Shown: positions 1-8,653, numbered from the stretch's first letter. The stretch: DNA of 64,000 nt from Prochlorococcus sp. AG-402-A08 (GCA_003279585.1 QCHH01000004.1:28924-92923); one strand, 5' to 3'. The notes: a model not told the origin generated them from the sequence alone. Numbers and translations: made by a program.

Positions 1-141
1 CTCCCATTTGTAAGGTTCGTTCCTAAAAAGGTTAGAAGCAGGTTCCTTTGAATTAAGCTTTAATAGCCTCTTCTTTTCATCATTCTGGTCTTGAGCAGAA
101 TTCCAATATTCATACAAAGGCGATGATTGAGCGATATTCAT
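1..141 (-). CDS. hypothetical protein, 5' part only
   Basis: The open frame starts with ATG at 141 and runs off the left edge, giving at least 47 residues beginning MNIAQSSPLYEYWNSAQDQN. It is polar, rich in Asn, Lys and Glu, and shows no signal peptide or membrane span. I do not recognise it. It is treated as real because the frame stays open to the edge and its codon use matches the neighbours. The C-terminus lies outside the window. Confidence 0.6.
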   Translation of the reverse strand, partial: MNIAQSSPLYEYWNSAQDQNDEKKRLLKLNSKEPASNLFRNEPYKWE

Positions 142-700
142 GGCTGTTTAGTGAGAATGAGAATTAAGGAAAATTAGAAATTACATTTACTTGGGTATGA
201 TGCATTTTTACATCAGTGCATTGCATTTAGAACTAATATTTGACAAGTGTATAAGTCTGTTTCATTATGTCCTATCCATTTAAATCAGATGAAAATACTG
301 TTAATAAATCAATATTTGATACACTTCATTTAAGTAGTATTACTAAATGAAGAATAAATAATATAGCAAGAAGTACTGAAGTCCGTATTATATGGATAAA
401 CATAAACTATTTTTATCAACTATTTCTTAGTCAAAGCTAAAGAATTATCTAAATGTAGTAGCTGTAAATAACAAAAAGAACTCAAAAACTACACACAAAA
501 TATTTTTGCAGTATTATTCATGCCTATTGAAAAATCATCAATATTTAGATCTAAAGCTCTAAGGTTTTTGCGGCATCAATTTTACCGGCCACAAAACTTT
601 CACAAATGGAACTTACTTGATCAGTTCTTGATCCTTGCGTCTTTGTGGGAAATAAAAAGCAAAATGATATTGGTAAAACAAGCAATAATTTCATTTGGTT
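142..700. other. sparse region without a convincing gene
   Basis: This AT-rich stretch holds only weak candidates. The best is a 27-residue frame at 267-350 (+) starting MSYPFKSDEN, with no clear ribosome binding site. A longer plus-strand frame at 520-762 has no ribosome site and overlaps the better minus-strand frame at 701-904. I see no terminator or structured RNA here. Confidence 0.4.
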
Positions 701-904
701 TTAACTATTTTGAAAAGTTTTCTCCAATAAACTCACTTGAGCTCGGTATGCATCACCTTTAGAACCGCATAATTTCTCATAATCCGTTAACGGAATCCAA
801 GACCAATCAAGTCTTACAGTTAAAGACCAAAACATAATAATGTGACCAATAAAGAGGATGGGCCAATCAAGACCTATAAATTCAGAATGAAAAACAGGAT
901 GCAT
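701..904 (-). CDS. possible small membrane protein
   Basis: A 67-residue frame with a central hydrophobic stretch (about residues 14-34) and a C-terminal part containing DYEKLCGSKGDAYRAQV. The spacing of Glu, Leu, Gly and Tyr there faintly recalls the end of isoprenylcysteine-type methyltransferases (E..L....G..Y), so it could be a remnant of such a membrane enzyme; the resemblance is weak. It stands alone with no operon partner. It could also be chance. Confidence 0.35.
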   Translation of the reverse strand: MHPVFHSEFIGLDWPILFIGHIIMFWSLTVRLDWSWIPLTDYEKLCGSKGDAYRAQVSLLEKTFQNS

Positions 905-1198
905 TACTAAATCAAACAGAAACTTAAGAACTAACTTGAGATGAACTCGCCAAGATGGAAAGAGGAACTGGAGCGTTACAAACTATCAGTATTTACAAGA
1001 CTAAAAACTTTCTGAGGGAAAGAGATTCAGAGAGAAAATACAACTAATTAAACATAACCACCTCTACCCTTGCTAAATGGATGGTAAAGGTAGGGACAAC
1101 CAGCAAGAGCGTGTAACGCAAAAAGAAAAAAAACCTTAAAAACCAATGCATATACTTGATTTCGTCCTAAAAAACCAATGATTTAAAATTTTTATTTG
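905..1198. other. sparse region, one 24-residue frame
   Basis: Contains a short plus-strand frame at 941-1015 (MNSPRWKEELERYKLSVFTR...) that could be a truncated gene, and an imperfect inverted repeat near 1065-1095 (ctaccctt / aaggtaggg) without a T-run. Nothing else is supported. Confidence 0.3.
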
Positions 1199-1369
1199 AT
1201 GAGCGGCGACAATTTGCTTGGAGAACAACCTCTAAAATTTTACTCAGAAGAGGTAACTGAAACCAAAATCGAGCTAGTTCATCGCTTACTAATACTTAAT
1301 GCTCAAAAAAATTCAATAGTAGATTTAGATAGAAAACACAAAGAATGGGGAAATGAATTAGCAAGTTAA
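1199..1369 (+). CDS. small protein, MSGDNLL family (copy 1)
   Basis: A 56-residue polar protein beginning MSGDNLLGEQPLKFYSEEV. It shares its first 24 residues (MSGDNLL, KFYSEE, TETK) with the 46-residue product at 20353-20493 on the other strand, so the two are paralogs with a conserved N-terminus and different ends. It has no membrane segment. Function unknown. The shared N-terminus over about half the length is the main evidence that both frames are genuine genes. Confidence 0.65.
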   Translation: MSGDNLLGEQPLKFYSEEVTETKIELVHRLLILNAQKNSIVDLDRKHKEWGNELAS

Positions 1370-1560
1370 ATAAATGCTCAGATTGGTTTAGAAAAGTCTT
1401 TTTATCAATAATTATCCATAATTCTTTTTCCAGCTTTGATAGATCTAAATTTCAAGCCATAAATCCCTAAAAATCGTAGAGTAAAATCACATTTAATTTT
1501 TACCTAAGATATATTCATTTGTATTGCTTTTAAATTTATTTTACTAGATCTTTTGGATCA

Positions 1561-1959
1561 ATGATTAATCAATTTTTAACTTTCTTCTTTTCAATTCTTT
1601 TTGTTCTTACGATCACCCCCCATAAAGCAAACGCAATAACAACTGATCTGCCAGAGTGTGTTGTCATAACTCACTGCGTAAGAGAAGACTTTAAAGTAAA
1701 TGATTTGGAAAATGCTTTTAAAAAAGCAACCAAAATAGTTTCTGAAACAGCCAGAACAAAAATAGTTGAAAAAACTGATTCATTTATTCATGCTGAAGCG
1801 AAGACAAAATGGAGAAGATATACCGATGATCTACTGCTCAAAGCAATTCCAGAAAAAGGTATTATTCAAGTCAGATCAGAATCAAGAGTAGGAGTTGGAG
1901 ATAATGGAGTCAATCAGAAGAGGGTTGATGATTTTGCTTATCGTCTAATGACAGAATGA
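1561..1959 (+). CDS. secreted DUF1499 family protein
   Basis: 132 residues. Residues 1-25 form a signal peptide (hydrophobic core, cleavage near KANA). The mature part carries the DUF1499 pattern: a Cys pair (PECVVITHCV), a SETARTKIVE strand, FIHAEAKTKWRRYTDDL, and near the end the diagnostic VRSESRVGVGDNGVNQKRV block. Length fits the family. DUF1499 proteins are common in cyanobacteria and plants; their role is unknown. The start is the first Met before the hydrophobic core. It stands alone. Confidence 0.85.
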   Translation: MINQFLTFFFSILFVLTITPHKANAITTDLPECVVITHCVREDFKVNDLENAFKKATKIVSETARTKIVEKTDSFIHAEAKTKWRRYTDDLLLKAIPEKGIIQVRSESRVGVGDNGVNQKRVDDFAYRLMTE

Positions 1960-2114
1960 GACATCACTAACAGACACACAAAAAATCAATTTTAAATACC
2001 CCTGTAAAGTCAGTGATTTTGAACATAATAAATTTTTCGATTAAGTTTGTTTGCGAAGGGATGGCTTGAGGATAAAAAGTAAGTGATTTTTTATACAAAT
2101 TGCTTTTCTTTTTT

Positions 2115-2495
2115 ATGCTTCTAGCAGCATTTGAACCAGGTAGAGAAATGGCCATCGCCAACTTTTTCCTAGCCATTTTTTGTCTGTTTACCGTTGCCCT
2201 TCCTTTTTTACTCATCACCCGTGGAGACAAAACAGAAGCAAATCGGGACTTCATAGCAGCAACAGTTAACCCATGGTCGCAAGTTGTTAAAGAAGCTGAG
2301 TTAGCACAAGTGGTTCTATCTGAGATTACCTCGCCAGTAAAAATGGAACCCAATCTGGAAGTGGCTTCTGAGCAAAATGCCGAGCCGAGTCTAGATTCAG
2401 GAGACGTTATTTCTTTAGAAATAAAGGGAAGTGATAAATTCGATGAGTCAAAAACCCAAACATTACCAGCAGAGGAAGAACTTTTAGCTGCTTGA
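2115..2495 (+). CDS. hypothetical membrane-anchored acidic protein
   Basis: About 126 residues: one or two N-terminal membrane segments (the main one MAIANFFLAIFCLFTVALPF), then a polar acidic tail that probably lies in one compartment. Starts are possible at ATG 2115 or ATG 2148; the latter follows a ggtagag sequence and gives a more typical N-terminus. A TTG at 2100 is less likely. Followed by a strong terminator at 2543. Family not recognised. Confidence 0.65.
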   Translation: MLLAAFEPGREMAIANFFLAIFCLFTVALPFLLITRGDKTEANRDFIAATVNPWSQVVKEAELAQVVLSEITSPVKMEPNLEVASEQNAEPSLDSGDVISLEIKGSDKFDESKTQTLPAEEELLAA

Positions 2496-2542
2496 AGGAT
2501 CTACGCAGTACTAGTAAATTCTGATTATCAAATAATTTTCAA

Positions 2543-2564
2543 GGGGCAACTTATGCCCCTTTTT
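2543..2564 (+). terminator. rho-independent terminator
   Basis: GGGGCA and TGCCCC arms around a 5-nt loop, followed by a run of five T. It ends transcription of the membrane-protein gene at 2115-2495. Confidence 0.9.
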
Positions 2565-2574
2565 AATGATCTTT

Positions 2575-2769
2575 TTAACTTTTGGGTTCCAACTGATTTA
2601 TATATAGAACATGAGGGTGTTTATTCCCACCTTCACTAGCGTATATCCATTCTTTGTATTCCTCTCTTAATGCTTGACTGTCTTTCTCACCTAATTCTTT
2701 CATCCTTCGGTAAGTGTCCTTCATGGTCACGTCAAGTGTTCTTTTTAAACTTATAGAAGGTATCTTCAT
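2575..2769 (-). CDS. small hypothetical protein
   Basis: 64 residues beginning MKIPSISLKRTLDVTMKD, highly charged and probably helical (RRMKELGEKDSQALREEYKEW), soluble, with no cysteines. It converges with the gene at 2115-2495 across the terminator. I do not recognise a family. Charged amphipathic composition supports a real small protein. Confidence 0.55.
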   Translation of the reverse strand: MKIPSISLKRTLDVTMKDTYRRMKELGEKDSQALREEYKEWIYASEGGNKHPHVLYINQLEPKS

Positions 2770-3085
2770 ACTAAATTGCTCCTCAAAGAATCAGTAATGA
2801 AAGAACAAATCACAAATGCAAATGTCATTGCCAAGGGTTTTTTAAATAGGTCATTAGGTGAGTTCATTTAAATATCTATCAACTAGCGAAGCATGCTATT
2901 GAAGCACAGTAAATAAAAAGTAGGCACATTTCCAATGGCTTACGTGTAAAAACGGAGAGGTAAAATTGATTTGATTTCATGGATATATCATCTAAACATT
3001 TGATACGTGATGCGTGTTCGGGTTCCCCATATAACATTGCATATAGATAGGTTGTGAAGATTAGCAAGATCGTCATTATGAAAAT

Positions 3086-3415
3086 ATGAATCGCTTATTT
3101 CCTCTATTATTAATATCCTTGGTTCTCTTATTTTCTTCAGTCATATCAGCTAATGCTGAGTCGGAATTTGAGATGTATTTACGTGATTTTTATCAAAAAC
3201 AAGAGAAAGCAAGCAAACTACTGAAAGAAATTGAGACAGATTTAAAAGATGGATCCAGAGACAGAGTTTGTGCAAGGCAAAGAGAAGCAGCTAGCTATGG
3301 AATCGAAGCTACAGAGTCGTTGATTAAAGCATTTAAAACAAATGGTTCTAAAACTGAAATGGAGAATCTTCAAGCGGGACTAGATAAATGGAGAGAGTTG
3401 AGGGACTATTGCTAA
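3086..3415 (+). CDS. secreted helical hypothetical protein
   Basis: 109 residues with a clear signal peptide (residues 1-24, cleavage after ANA) and a helical charged mature region containing a Cys (DRVCARQREAAS) and a C-terminal Cys (LRDYC) that could pair in the periplasm. It heads a run of three same-strand genes (3086, 3438, 3686) with short gaps, suggesting an operon. Function unknown. Confidence 0.75.
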   Translation: MNRLFPLLLISLVLLFSSVISANAESEFEMYLRDFYQKQEKASKLLKEIETDLKDGSRDRVCARQREAASYGIEATESLIKAFKTNGSKTEMENLQAGLDKWRELRDYC

Positions 3416-3437
3416 CAACTTTTCTCTTGCAAAATAA

Positions 3438-3686
3438 ATGGATTTATTAGTTATTGTTTTTTTTATTGCCGCAATATGGCTCATAAGAAAATTGGCATGG
3501 AATGTAGAAGAGGGAACCAATGAACAAAGAGAACGAAATCCAGAGTTAAATACAAAAAACTTCGATATGCATGAAAGAAGACTTGAACAATTTTCAAAGT
3601 CAAAATACAAAAACCGTATGTTCTATATCGGGGTTGATGGTACTTGCTACTATTACTCAGCCACTGGAAGGAAAATTTTTTGCTGA
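3438..3686 (+). CDS. hypothetical protein with N-terminal membrane helix
   Basis: 82 residues; residues 2-20 form one membrane helix (LLVIVFFIAAIWLI), followed by a polar region with a MHERRLEQFSKSKYKNRMF block and a C-terminal YYYSATGRKIFC. It is 22 nt downstream of the secreted protein and its stop overlaps the next ATG as TGATG, so translation is likely coupled. Not recognised. Confidence 0.7.
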   Translation: MDLLVIVFFIAAIWLIRKLAWNVEEGTNEQRERNPELNTKNFDMHERRLEQFSKSKYKNRMFYIGVDGTCYYYSATGRKIFC

Positions 3687-3826
3687 TGGATCAAATATCT
3701 CAATGGGGTATTGCTGCTTTAATTGGAACATCTATTGCCGCCTTCTTGGCTTGGTTTAATAAATCCGGTTCTGACTTCAAAGACGGGTTCGAGCCAAAAA
3801 TCAAAAAGGCGAAAAAGAAAAACTAA
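3686..3826 (+). CDS. 46-residue membrane peptide
   Basis: The ATG at 3686 overlaps the preceding stop (TGATG). The product MDQISQWGIAALIGTSIAAF... has one membrane helix (residues 7-21) and a lysine-rich C-terminus (KIKKAKKKN), typical of a small inner-membrane peptide with cytoplasmic tail. A longer frame opens at 3644, but that part lies inside the upstream gene. Last gene of the 3086-3826 run. Confidence 0.65.
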   Translation: MDQISQWGIAALIGTSIAAFLAWFNKSGSDFKDGFEPKIKKAKKKN

Positions 3827-3876
3827 ATTGAATCCTTTAGAAAGATCAAAAAACATTGTGCGCATACCAATTAGAA

Positions 3877-3975
3877 CTAAATGAAACCTGAAACAAAAAG
3901 TATCTGACTTATTACTAAAGCAATCACAATGAAGATAATCAATCTACTTAAAATGAAAAGTGGTAAATTATTCAC
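3877..3975 (-). CDS. possible 32-residue membrane peptide
   Basis: GTG start preceded 8 nt upstream by aggggatt, a good ribosome site. The product is almost entirely one hydrophobic helix (LPLFILSRLIIFIVIALVIS). It lies downstream of the gene at 4024-4308 on the same strand. The noncanonical start and small size keep confidence low. Confidence 0.35.
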   Translation of the reverse strand: MNNLPLFILSRLIIFIVIALVISQILFVSGFI

Positions 3976-4023
3976 ATGAATAATCCCCTAAATATTTTTT
4001 AATCGCAGATTAATCCGTATTAT

Positions 4024-4308
4024 CTACTTACCCACTCCAGTAAAAACAAACCCATTAAGAATACAAAAATCATAAGCAAAAATCTTAAGATCATCGTGCA
4101 TCTCATTCCATTTCATCTCCTCAATTTTATTTAATTGCTCTGAACTTAGGTTCTCTGCTTTAGCATATGCCTCCATCATCTTTGACCAGCTATCAGAATA
4201 AATATCTACGTAAAATGCCTTTTGATTTTGATCAAAGAAATTAATTTTGTCTTGATTAGTACTCACCTTTTTAGAAAGTTGTTTATAGTACTCAATTTTT
4301 GATGTCAT
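4024..4308 (-). CDS. hypothetical protein
   Basis: 94 residues, soluble, charged and predicted helical: KIEYYKQLSKKVS near the start, then SWSKMMEAYAKAENLSSEQLNKIEEM and an aromatic C-terminus. No signal peptide. Composition and long open frame support a real gene. Family not recognised. Confidence 0.6.
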   Translation of the reverse strand: MTSKIEYYKQLSKKVSTNQDKINFFDQNQKAFYVDIYSDSWSKMMEAYAKAENLSSEQLNKIEEMKWNEMHDDLKIFAYDFCILNGFVFTGVGK

Positions 4309-4491
4309 GATTATTTGCTTATTTAAAAATCTAACCTAATAAATTTACCTATAAATAGTGATGAGTTGTTCAAAATCTATACATTAAGAAGTCCGTGAAG
4401 CCAACCGTTTAACTGATTCCATTTCAAAGTGAAAGATATAATACCAATACAAAATTAATCTGGAAATATAAGAATTTCATTATTTTGATCA

Positions 4492-4725
4492 TTAGTCCCA
4501 CTGCGGGTTAACACGTCTCCATCCAGTTGACAATAATTCCCTCCAAAGCTTTATTGCCAATCCTCTTCTCATCCTCTTACGATTTTTTAAAAGTGGAGGT
4601 CCGTTTGATTCAAGCCTTCCCTTTTCAATCAAAATCTTGGGGTTTTGATCCCAACTCTCCCAATCATACCGAAACCTCAGTATCCATATCCCATTTACTT
4701 CCTTAATCCAACCATCCCGCTTCAT
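4492..4725 (-). CDS. DUF1651 family protein (copy 1)
   Basis: 77 residues matching DUF1651 throughout: GWIKEVNGIWILRFRYDWES at the start, a central GPPLLKNRKRMRRGLAIKLW block and the closing LLSTGWRRVNPQW. This family is essentially limited to Prochlorococcus and marine Synechococcus and has no known function. A divergent second member is at 9338-9607. It supports the taxonomic call for the window. Confidence 0.85.
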   Translation of the reverse strand: MKRDGWIKEVNGIWILRFRYDWESWDQNPKILIEKGRLESNGPPLLKNRKRMRRGLAIKLWRELLSTGWRRVNPQWD

Positions 4726-4776
4726 ACATCATGCAACCAGATAGTACAAGTATACCACCAGGTGATGTTGACCTTT

Positions 4777-4869
4777 TTAGTGTGATTTCTTAGATGAAGC
4801 TTTATTTTTTCGTTTCGGAAGAGCTGTCATATCTGCCTTAGGAATGCTGAATGGAGTAAACAATTTCAT
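4777..4869 (-). CDS. 30-residue MKLFTPF-family peptide (divergent copy)
   Basis: Product MKLFTPFSIPKADMTALPKR... shares the N-terminal MKLFTPF-(I)P with peptides at 47790, 52973 and 61767, but lacks the CDLC cysteine motif that those three have at residues 14-19. It also lacks their conserved upstream sequence. It may be a degenerate or functionally diverged member. Its existence as a gene rests on the matching N-terminus. Confidence 0.5.
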   Translation of the reverse strand: MKLFTPFSIPKADMTALPKRKNKASSKKSH

Positions 4870-4940
4870 GATGGCAAAAAATCAGTTATTCATTTATATG
4901 TTTTAAGTCATCTAAAAATCCAATGCATGGGTGAAACTAC

Positions 4941-5095
4941 CCTAAAAAAATTCGCATTACATTACAACATACGATTTGTAGGAGTAGCTAACCGCAAAAC
5001 AATAAAATGTTTACTCCCACCATGCATCATGTTTGGAATTTTAGTGATAAGAGTTTATGCATTAATTTTTCAGATGTCAGAAAAAAACAAACAAA
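4941..5095 (+). pseudogene. decayed copy of the MxTPYH membrane-peptide gene
   Basis: The sequence ttcgcattacattacaacat at 4951 and the following 40 nt match the upstream region of the intact genes at 11047 and 51015 (ttcgc.ttgcactacaacat). The ATGTTTACTCC start is kept at 5010, but the reading frame is then disrupted; the downstream part (ATTTTTCAGATGTC) matches the IFQMS end of the family in another frame. A 64-residue frame beginning at 4927 across this region is not the ancestral one. Confidence 0.6.
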
Positions 5096-5152
5096 GATTT
5101 CAAATTCAAAATTCGATTTGAACTGTTATTAAATTATTAACTAGAAAACTTT

Positions 5153-5329
5153 TCAAGCAAAGCAAGTCCAATCTAGGTTTCGATGATTTGTTAAAAATGG
5201 AGCTGGTGTGCAAACCTTCTCACCATCTGGTGTTAGGTAGCACCTTTCAATGCCCCAACTTCGTTCAATAATTTTCACCTCAGTTGAACCCTTAGGCAAA
5301 GGAGGCACAGCAATTTGAGCTCTCTTCAT
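5153..5329 (-). CDS. 58-residue hypothetical protein
   Basis: Begins MKRAQIAVPPLPKGSTEVKI and contains RSWGIERCYLTPDGEKVCTP and a terminal DWTCFA, giving three cysteines, two in a CYLTPDGEKVC hairpin-like arrangement. Soluble. Not recognised, but composition is clearly protein-like. It stands alone. Confidence 0.65.
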   Translation of the reverse strand: MKRAQIAVPPLPKGSTEVKIIERSWGIERCYLTPDGEKVCTPAPFLTNHRNLDWTCFA

Positions 5330-5775
5330 ATAAAAATGTAACTATACATTTTTAGCTACTGGAAAAGTTTAATCAATCGGTAAATAAATCCATTGACAGT
5401 GAATCAAGTACAAAACAGACAAACTTAATAAAAATAAATTTAAATGTTTAAGGTGGCTTGTATTTTCTCTGATATTCGACAACCAATTGAAGTTGGCACA
5501 TAGATATCGAACTTTAAAATCCGACTCAAAGGCATCCAATCATCCAAATGCTTCTTATCCAGTTTTCACCAAACAAGTAATTCCTAGGTTCAAGTGCAAA
5601 TACTCCCGCTACTAATGAAATTCCTGAAATAGAAAATGTACTGGCATTAAATTAAAGGGCTAAGAATCAAAGCCGTTTAAAAAAAACTTCATGTTATAAA
5701 GTGAAAGGGACATGAAGCCTATCTTCCTATAGGTTTGTGAGATAGCTAATTAGAAGTTTTTTAGAAAGAAACAAG
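5330..5775. other. gene-free stretch
   Basis: About 450 bases of AT-rich sequence. I see only a 19-residue chance frame near 5443 and no structured element. Confidence 0.5.
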
Positions 5776-5910
5776 ATGAAAAGAATAAAGCTCAATCAAG
5801 AATCTGAGGAAGTCGGAAAAACATATAAAATAATCGCAATATCTTTAACAGTTGTACTAAATATAATTATTTTTACTTGGTTCTTTCTCATCTCAGGGTT
5901 AACCAAATAA
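5776..5910 (+). CDS. 44-residue membrane peptide
   Basis: MKRIKLNQESEEVGKTYKII followed by a membrane helix (IAISLTVVLNIIIFTWFFLI) and a short tail. A charged N-terminus plus one membrane span is typical for small thylakoid or inner-membrane peptides, but no family is recognised. An A-run follows the stop. Confidence 0.55.
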   Translation: MKRIKLNQESEEVGKTYKIIAISLTVVLNIIIFTWFFLISGLTK

Positions 5911-6120
5911 ATTATCTAAAAAAAAAAAAAAATTTCAAATAGGTCTATAATTAGAGTATCCATAAATGAAAGGAAGCGGGTTAAAAAAACTTAAATCACT
6001 CAAAGGATTAGCTTTATATACTTTTATCAGTATATTTTTTACATACAAATCACAAACCAACGAATCATATGAAAATACGCGATTTTCTTTTATAGGGTTC
6101 AGAAATAATCCACCAAGAAA

Positions 6121-6345
6121 ATGCAAGTAGATCTAAATGAACTAGTGAATTCATACGAAGTCGTTCCCGTATCTCTTAGTGATCCTTTTAAATCTTTAGT
6201 TGCCGAACCTTCCACGATGGAAGTACTTAGATTCATACCCATTATTGCCTTCATTGCTTTAATAATTACAGCTATATGGAGACAAGGTAAGAAGTTCCCA
6301 GTAAGAGCTATTGGCGATTTAAACAAAGATAGAAAGCAAGATTAA
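6121..6345 (+). CDS. hypothetical protein with one membrane helix
   Basis: 74 residues: polar acidic N-terminus (MQVDLNELVNSYEVVPVSLS), a membrane helix at about residues 36-54 (VLRFIPIIAFIALIITAIW) and a basic C-terminal tail. Not recognised. The arrangement suggests a single-pass protein with a lumenal or periplasmic N-terminal part. Confidence 0.65.
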   Translation: MQVDLNELVNSYEVVPVSLSDPFKSLVAEPSTMEVLRFIPIIAFIALIITAIWRQGKKFPVRAIGDLNKDRKQD

Positions 6346-6437
6346 ATAAATGAAGGGAATTAAGAGATTTTCTTGTAATTTCTATTGGTGTAGAGTTTAA
6401 TAAATTTCATTAAGATCGAATAACAGCTACCTATGGA

Positions 6438-7388
6438 TTAGGGATAAGGTGAGGTATTAGCTAACTCATTCGTCAACTCAATTAATTTTTTAGAAATCCC
6501 AATCTCTTTCATTGAGTGTCCTGCATTATCGATTACATAAAGTTTTGAAGAGGGCAATGATTTGTTAAGGTCCCATGCACTTCTCATTGGACAAACCACA
6601 TCATATCTACCCTGAACAATCGAAACAGGAATATCTTTTAGCTTAGTACTGTTTTTTAAAATAAAATTTTCCTCTAAAAAAATATTATTAACAAAATAAT
6701 GACACTCTATACGCGCAAAAGAATCTGAAAAATTATCATTTGCAGCTTTTTTAATGGCTAATTCCTTTGGCATGAGAAAGCTTGTTGACATTTCCCATCT
6801 CGTCCAAGCATGTGCTGCTTTGGCTCTCTCAGATCTATCTTGACTGGTTAATCTCTTATGGAAAGCATTAATCAAATCGCTTCTCTCATTTTGCGGAATA
6901 ACAGACTGATAAAGATCAAATTCTTCAGGAAAAATCTCACTTGCACCTTTTTGATAGAACCAACTTAATTCGTTTTTTCTGCACAAAAATATACCCCTAA
7001 GAGTAAGACTTAAAACTTTTTCTGTGTGTTGAATAGCATAAATCAAGCTCAATGTTGAGCCCCATGAACCCCCAAAAACATGCCATGATTCAATTTTTAA
7101 GAGTTGTCTTAATTTTTCAATATCTTCAATTAAATGATTTGTCGTGTTTTCTCTTAACTCAGAATGAGGAGAAGATCTACCACACCCTCTTTGATCAAAT
7201 TGAACAATATTAAATTTCATTGGGTCAAAATATCTTCTATAGGAAGGACTACTGCCACCCCCGGGACCACCATGAACAATCAAGACAGAGGATCCATTTG
7301 GATTACCACTTCTTTCCCAGTAGATTGAGTGTAGAGGGCTCACTTTTAATATCCCGTGTTCCTTAGGTTCTATTTCTGGAAATAACAT
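6438..7388 (-). CDS. pip: proline iminopeptidase (alpha/beta hydrolase, S33 family)
   Basis: 316 residues, the usual length for prolyl aminopeptidase, which releases N-terminal proline from peptides in the cytoplasm. Motifs in order: oxyanion loop HGGPGGG (39-45), FDQRGCGRSSPH (64-75), nucleophile elbow GGSWGS with Ser108, catalytic Asp263 in QGRYDVVCP, and His291 in AGHS. The helical cap with WTRWEM is also typical. Monocistronic; the start ATG at 7388 is the only one that keeps the N-terminal strand. One of the few clear metabolic enzymes here. Confidence 0.93.
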   Translation of the reverse strand: MLFPEIEPKEHGILKVSPLHSIYWERSGNPNGSSVLIVHGGPGGGSSPSYRRYFDPMKFNIVQFDQRGCGRSSPHSELRENTTNHLIEDIEKLRQLLKIESWHVFGGSWGSTLSLIYAIQHTEKVLSLTLRGIFLCRKNELSWFYQKGASEIFPEEFDLYQSVIPQNERSDLINAFHKRLTSQDRSERAKAAHAWTRWEMSTSFLMPKELAIKKAANDNFSDSFARIECHYFVNNIFLEENFILKNSTKLKDIPVSIVQGRYDVVCPMRSAWDLNKSLPSSKLYVIDNAGHSMKEIGISKKLIELTNELANTSPYP

Positions 7389-7487
7389 TTTTAATTAAAT
7401 TCTAGTCTTTTACTTTTGAGACAATTCAATTAACTCAAGCATATATAACCAAATTAGCTATAACGGGTTTTAAAGAGGAATAGATTA

Positions 7488-7709
7488 ATGCCCAGGAAAA
7501 ATTGGCTCAAACGCTTTCGCTTAAATATTCATGCACCTGGAACAGGTTTTGCCTTAATGATCTTGGCATTAACACAAGTACCAGTTGGAATAAAAAATGC
7601 AGCTGAAGTTGTTTGTATTGGTCAAACTTCAAATAAGATTTGGAAATCAGAAAAGAATCATGCGGATGCAAATATGCTTGCAGTTCAAAGATGTAATGGA
7701 AGAAATTAA
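7488..7709 (+). CDS. hypothetical basic protein with hydrophobic segment
   Basis: 73 residues. A basic N-terminus (MPRKNWLKRFRLNIH) precedes a hydrophobic stretch (GTGFALMILALTQVPVGI) that could be an uncleaved signal or signal peptide; the remainder has two cysteines (VVCIGQTS and VQRCNGRN). A ribosome site (agaggaatag) lies upstream. Divergent from pip. Unknown function. Confidence 0.6.
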   Translation: MPRKNWLKRFRLNIHAPGTGFALMILALTQVPVGIKNAAEVVCIGQTSNKIWKSEKNHADANMLAVQRCNGRN

Positions 7710-7827
7710 CAGGAATCATGTGTTCGTATTCAAGCAAAATGAGATAAAAACAAAAAAATGTAACGTTGGCCTAGAACTTGATTTTTGACACGATAAAAAG
7801 GGAGATATTTGGAAATTATTCTTTTTT

Positions 7828-8166
7828 ATGACTTCAGCGCAAAAAATAATCGATCAAGAACTAGCTCAGTTTGGATGGGTGGAGTCAATAGCGACTAATT
7901 CAATAAGTGATTTTAAGTCACCCAATATAGATACTGAAGAACAAACAACTAATGAAAAAGAATCTGATCTCATAGATACATTTATTTGTCATTTGATCTT
8001 CTATATAGTTTTTTGCTATTCCCTATTTCTTTATGTTTTTATTGATCTGCGTTTTGGTTACTTTTTAAAAAATAAAGTAAATACACTATTTAAACTCCAG
8101 AAAAATATGAGCTCCCTTCCTTTGTCAGTTCTCATTCCAGTTAACACGGACGAGGCTTGCTCCTAA
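7828..8166 (+). CDS. FICHLIFY-family membrane protein (copy 1)
   Basis: 112 residues: polar N-terminal half starting MTSAQKIIDQELAQFGWVES, then a membrane helix introduced by FICHLIFYIVFCYSLFLYVF, then LRFGYFLKN. It is a clear paralog of 25089-25397 (shared DQEL, FG.VES, NSISDF / NSFSDF, FICHLIFY, IDL..G.FLKN). Function unknown. Followed by a strong terminator at 8241. Confidence 0.75.
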   Translation: MTSAQKIIDQELAQFGWVESIATNSISDFKSPNIDTEEQTTNEKESDLIDTFICHLIFYIVFCYSLFLYVFIDLRFGYFLKNKVNTLFKLQKNMSSLPLSVLIPVNTDEACS

Positions 8167-8240
8167 ACAAATTAATTGGGTATTCCTTACTATCGCACTA
8201 ACTAAAATAATGTATTTACATAGGATGGAAGTAATTCACT

Positions 8241-8270
8241 AACGGTCTGAGTCTGCACAGACCGTTTTTT
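8241..8270 (+). terminator. rho-independent terminator
   Basis: Nine-base arms AACGGTCTG / CAGACCGTT with an 8-nt loop, then T-run. Ends the gene at 7828-8166. Confidence 0.92.
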
Positions 8271-8278
8271 AATTCTAA

Positions 8279-8383
8279 ATGCAAAATTTTTTCACCAAAA
8301 TAGCAAAATATTTTTATGGAATTGAAGTTGGTCAATTCTACGAAGAGCCCATAGGAGACGATTACTTCTATCCAGATTGGTAA
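8279..8383 (+). CDS. 34-residue aromatic acidic peptide
   Basis: MQNFFTKIAKYFYGIEVGQF ending in EPIGDDYFYPDW. The skewed composition (many Phe, Tyr, Asp, Glu) and an amphipathic N-terminal helix suggest a real peptide rather than a random frame. It begins just after the terminator, so it would need its own promoter. No family recognised. Confidence 0.4.
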   Translation: MQNFFTKIAKYFYGIEVGQFYEEPIGDDYFYPDW

Positions 8384-8581
8384 ATAGACGTCAAAGGCGT
8401 TTATCATCCTTCATTTCTAGATTTTCATCACCACACAATCATTAGATCATAAAGCAATCAATTCTTTATTTGACTGAGAAGAACCACAAACAATATTTCT
8501 TTAACCTATTAAACTTTAAGCGTAGCCTCTACTCCTATAATTTGTATTCTTTGATTCGTCAATCAACTACTAGTTAATTCT

Positions 8582-8610
8582 ACTTGAGTAAAAGCCGAGG
8601 TGTATAAATA
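8582..8610 (+). promoter_or_regulatory. conserved leader box of the MKLRT gene, with TATAAATA
   Basis: The 22-nt string acttgagtaaaagccgaggtgt (in two parts: acttgagtaaaag, ccgaggtgt) is identical to the region upstream of the paralog at 54349-54513. Here it is followed directly by ataaata, giving TATAAATA, a -10-like box also found near other small genes in the window. It lies about 50-70 nt before the ATG at 8654. That it acts as a promoter is inferred from conservation and position. Confidence 0.55.
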
Positions 8611-8653
8611 AAGCAAGATCGATTAGAACATCTATATACCTATATGGAGGGTT

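Noticed and set aside
520..762. 80-codon plus-strand frame
   Set aside because: No ribosome site, odd composition, and it overlaps the better minus-strand frame at 701-904.
2879..3076. 65-codon minus-strand frame
   Set aside because: Lies in the probable promoter region of the secreted protein at 3086, with no family or ribosome site.
4927..5121. 64-codon frame as a gene
   Set aside because: The DNA aligns with the leader and start of the MxTPYH family in a different frame; it is a decayed copy.
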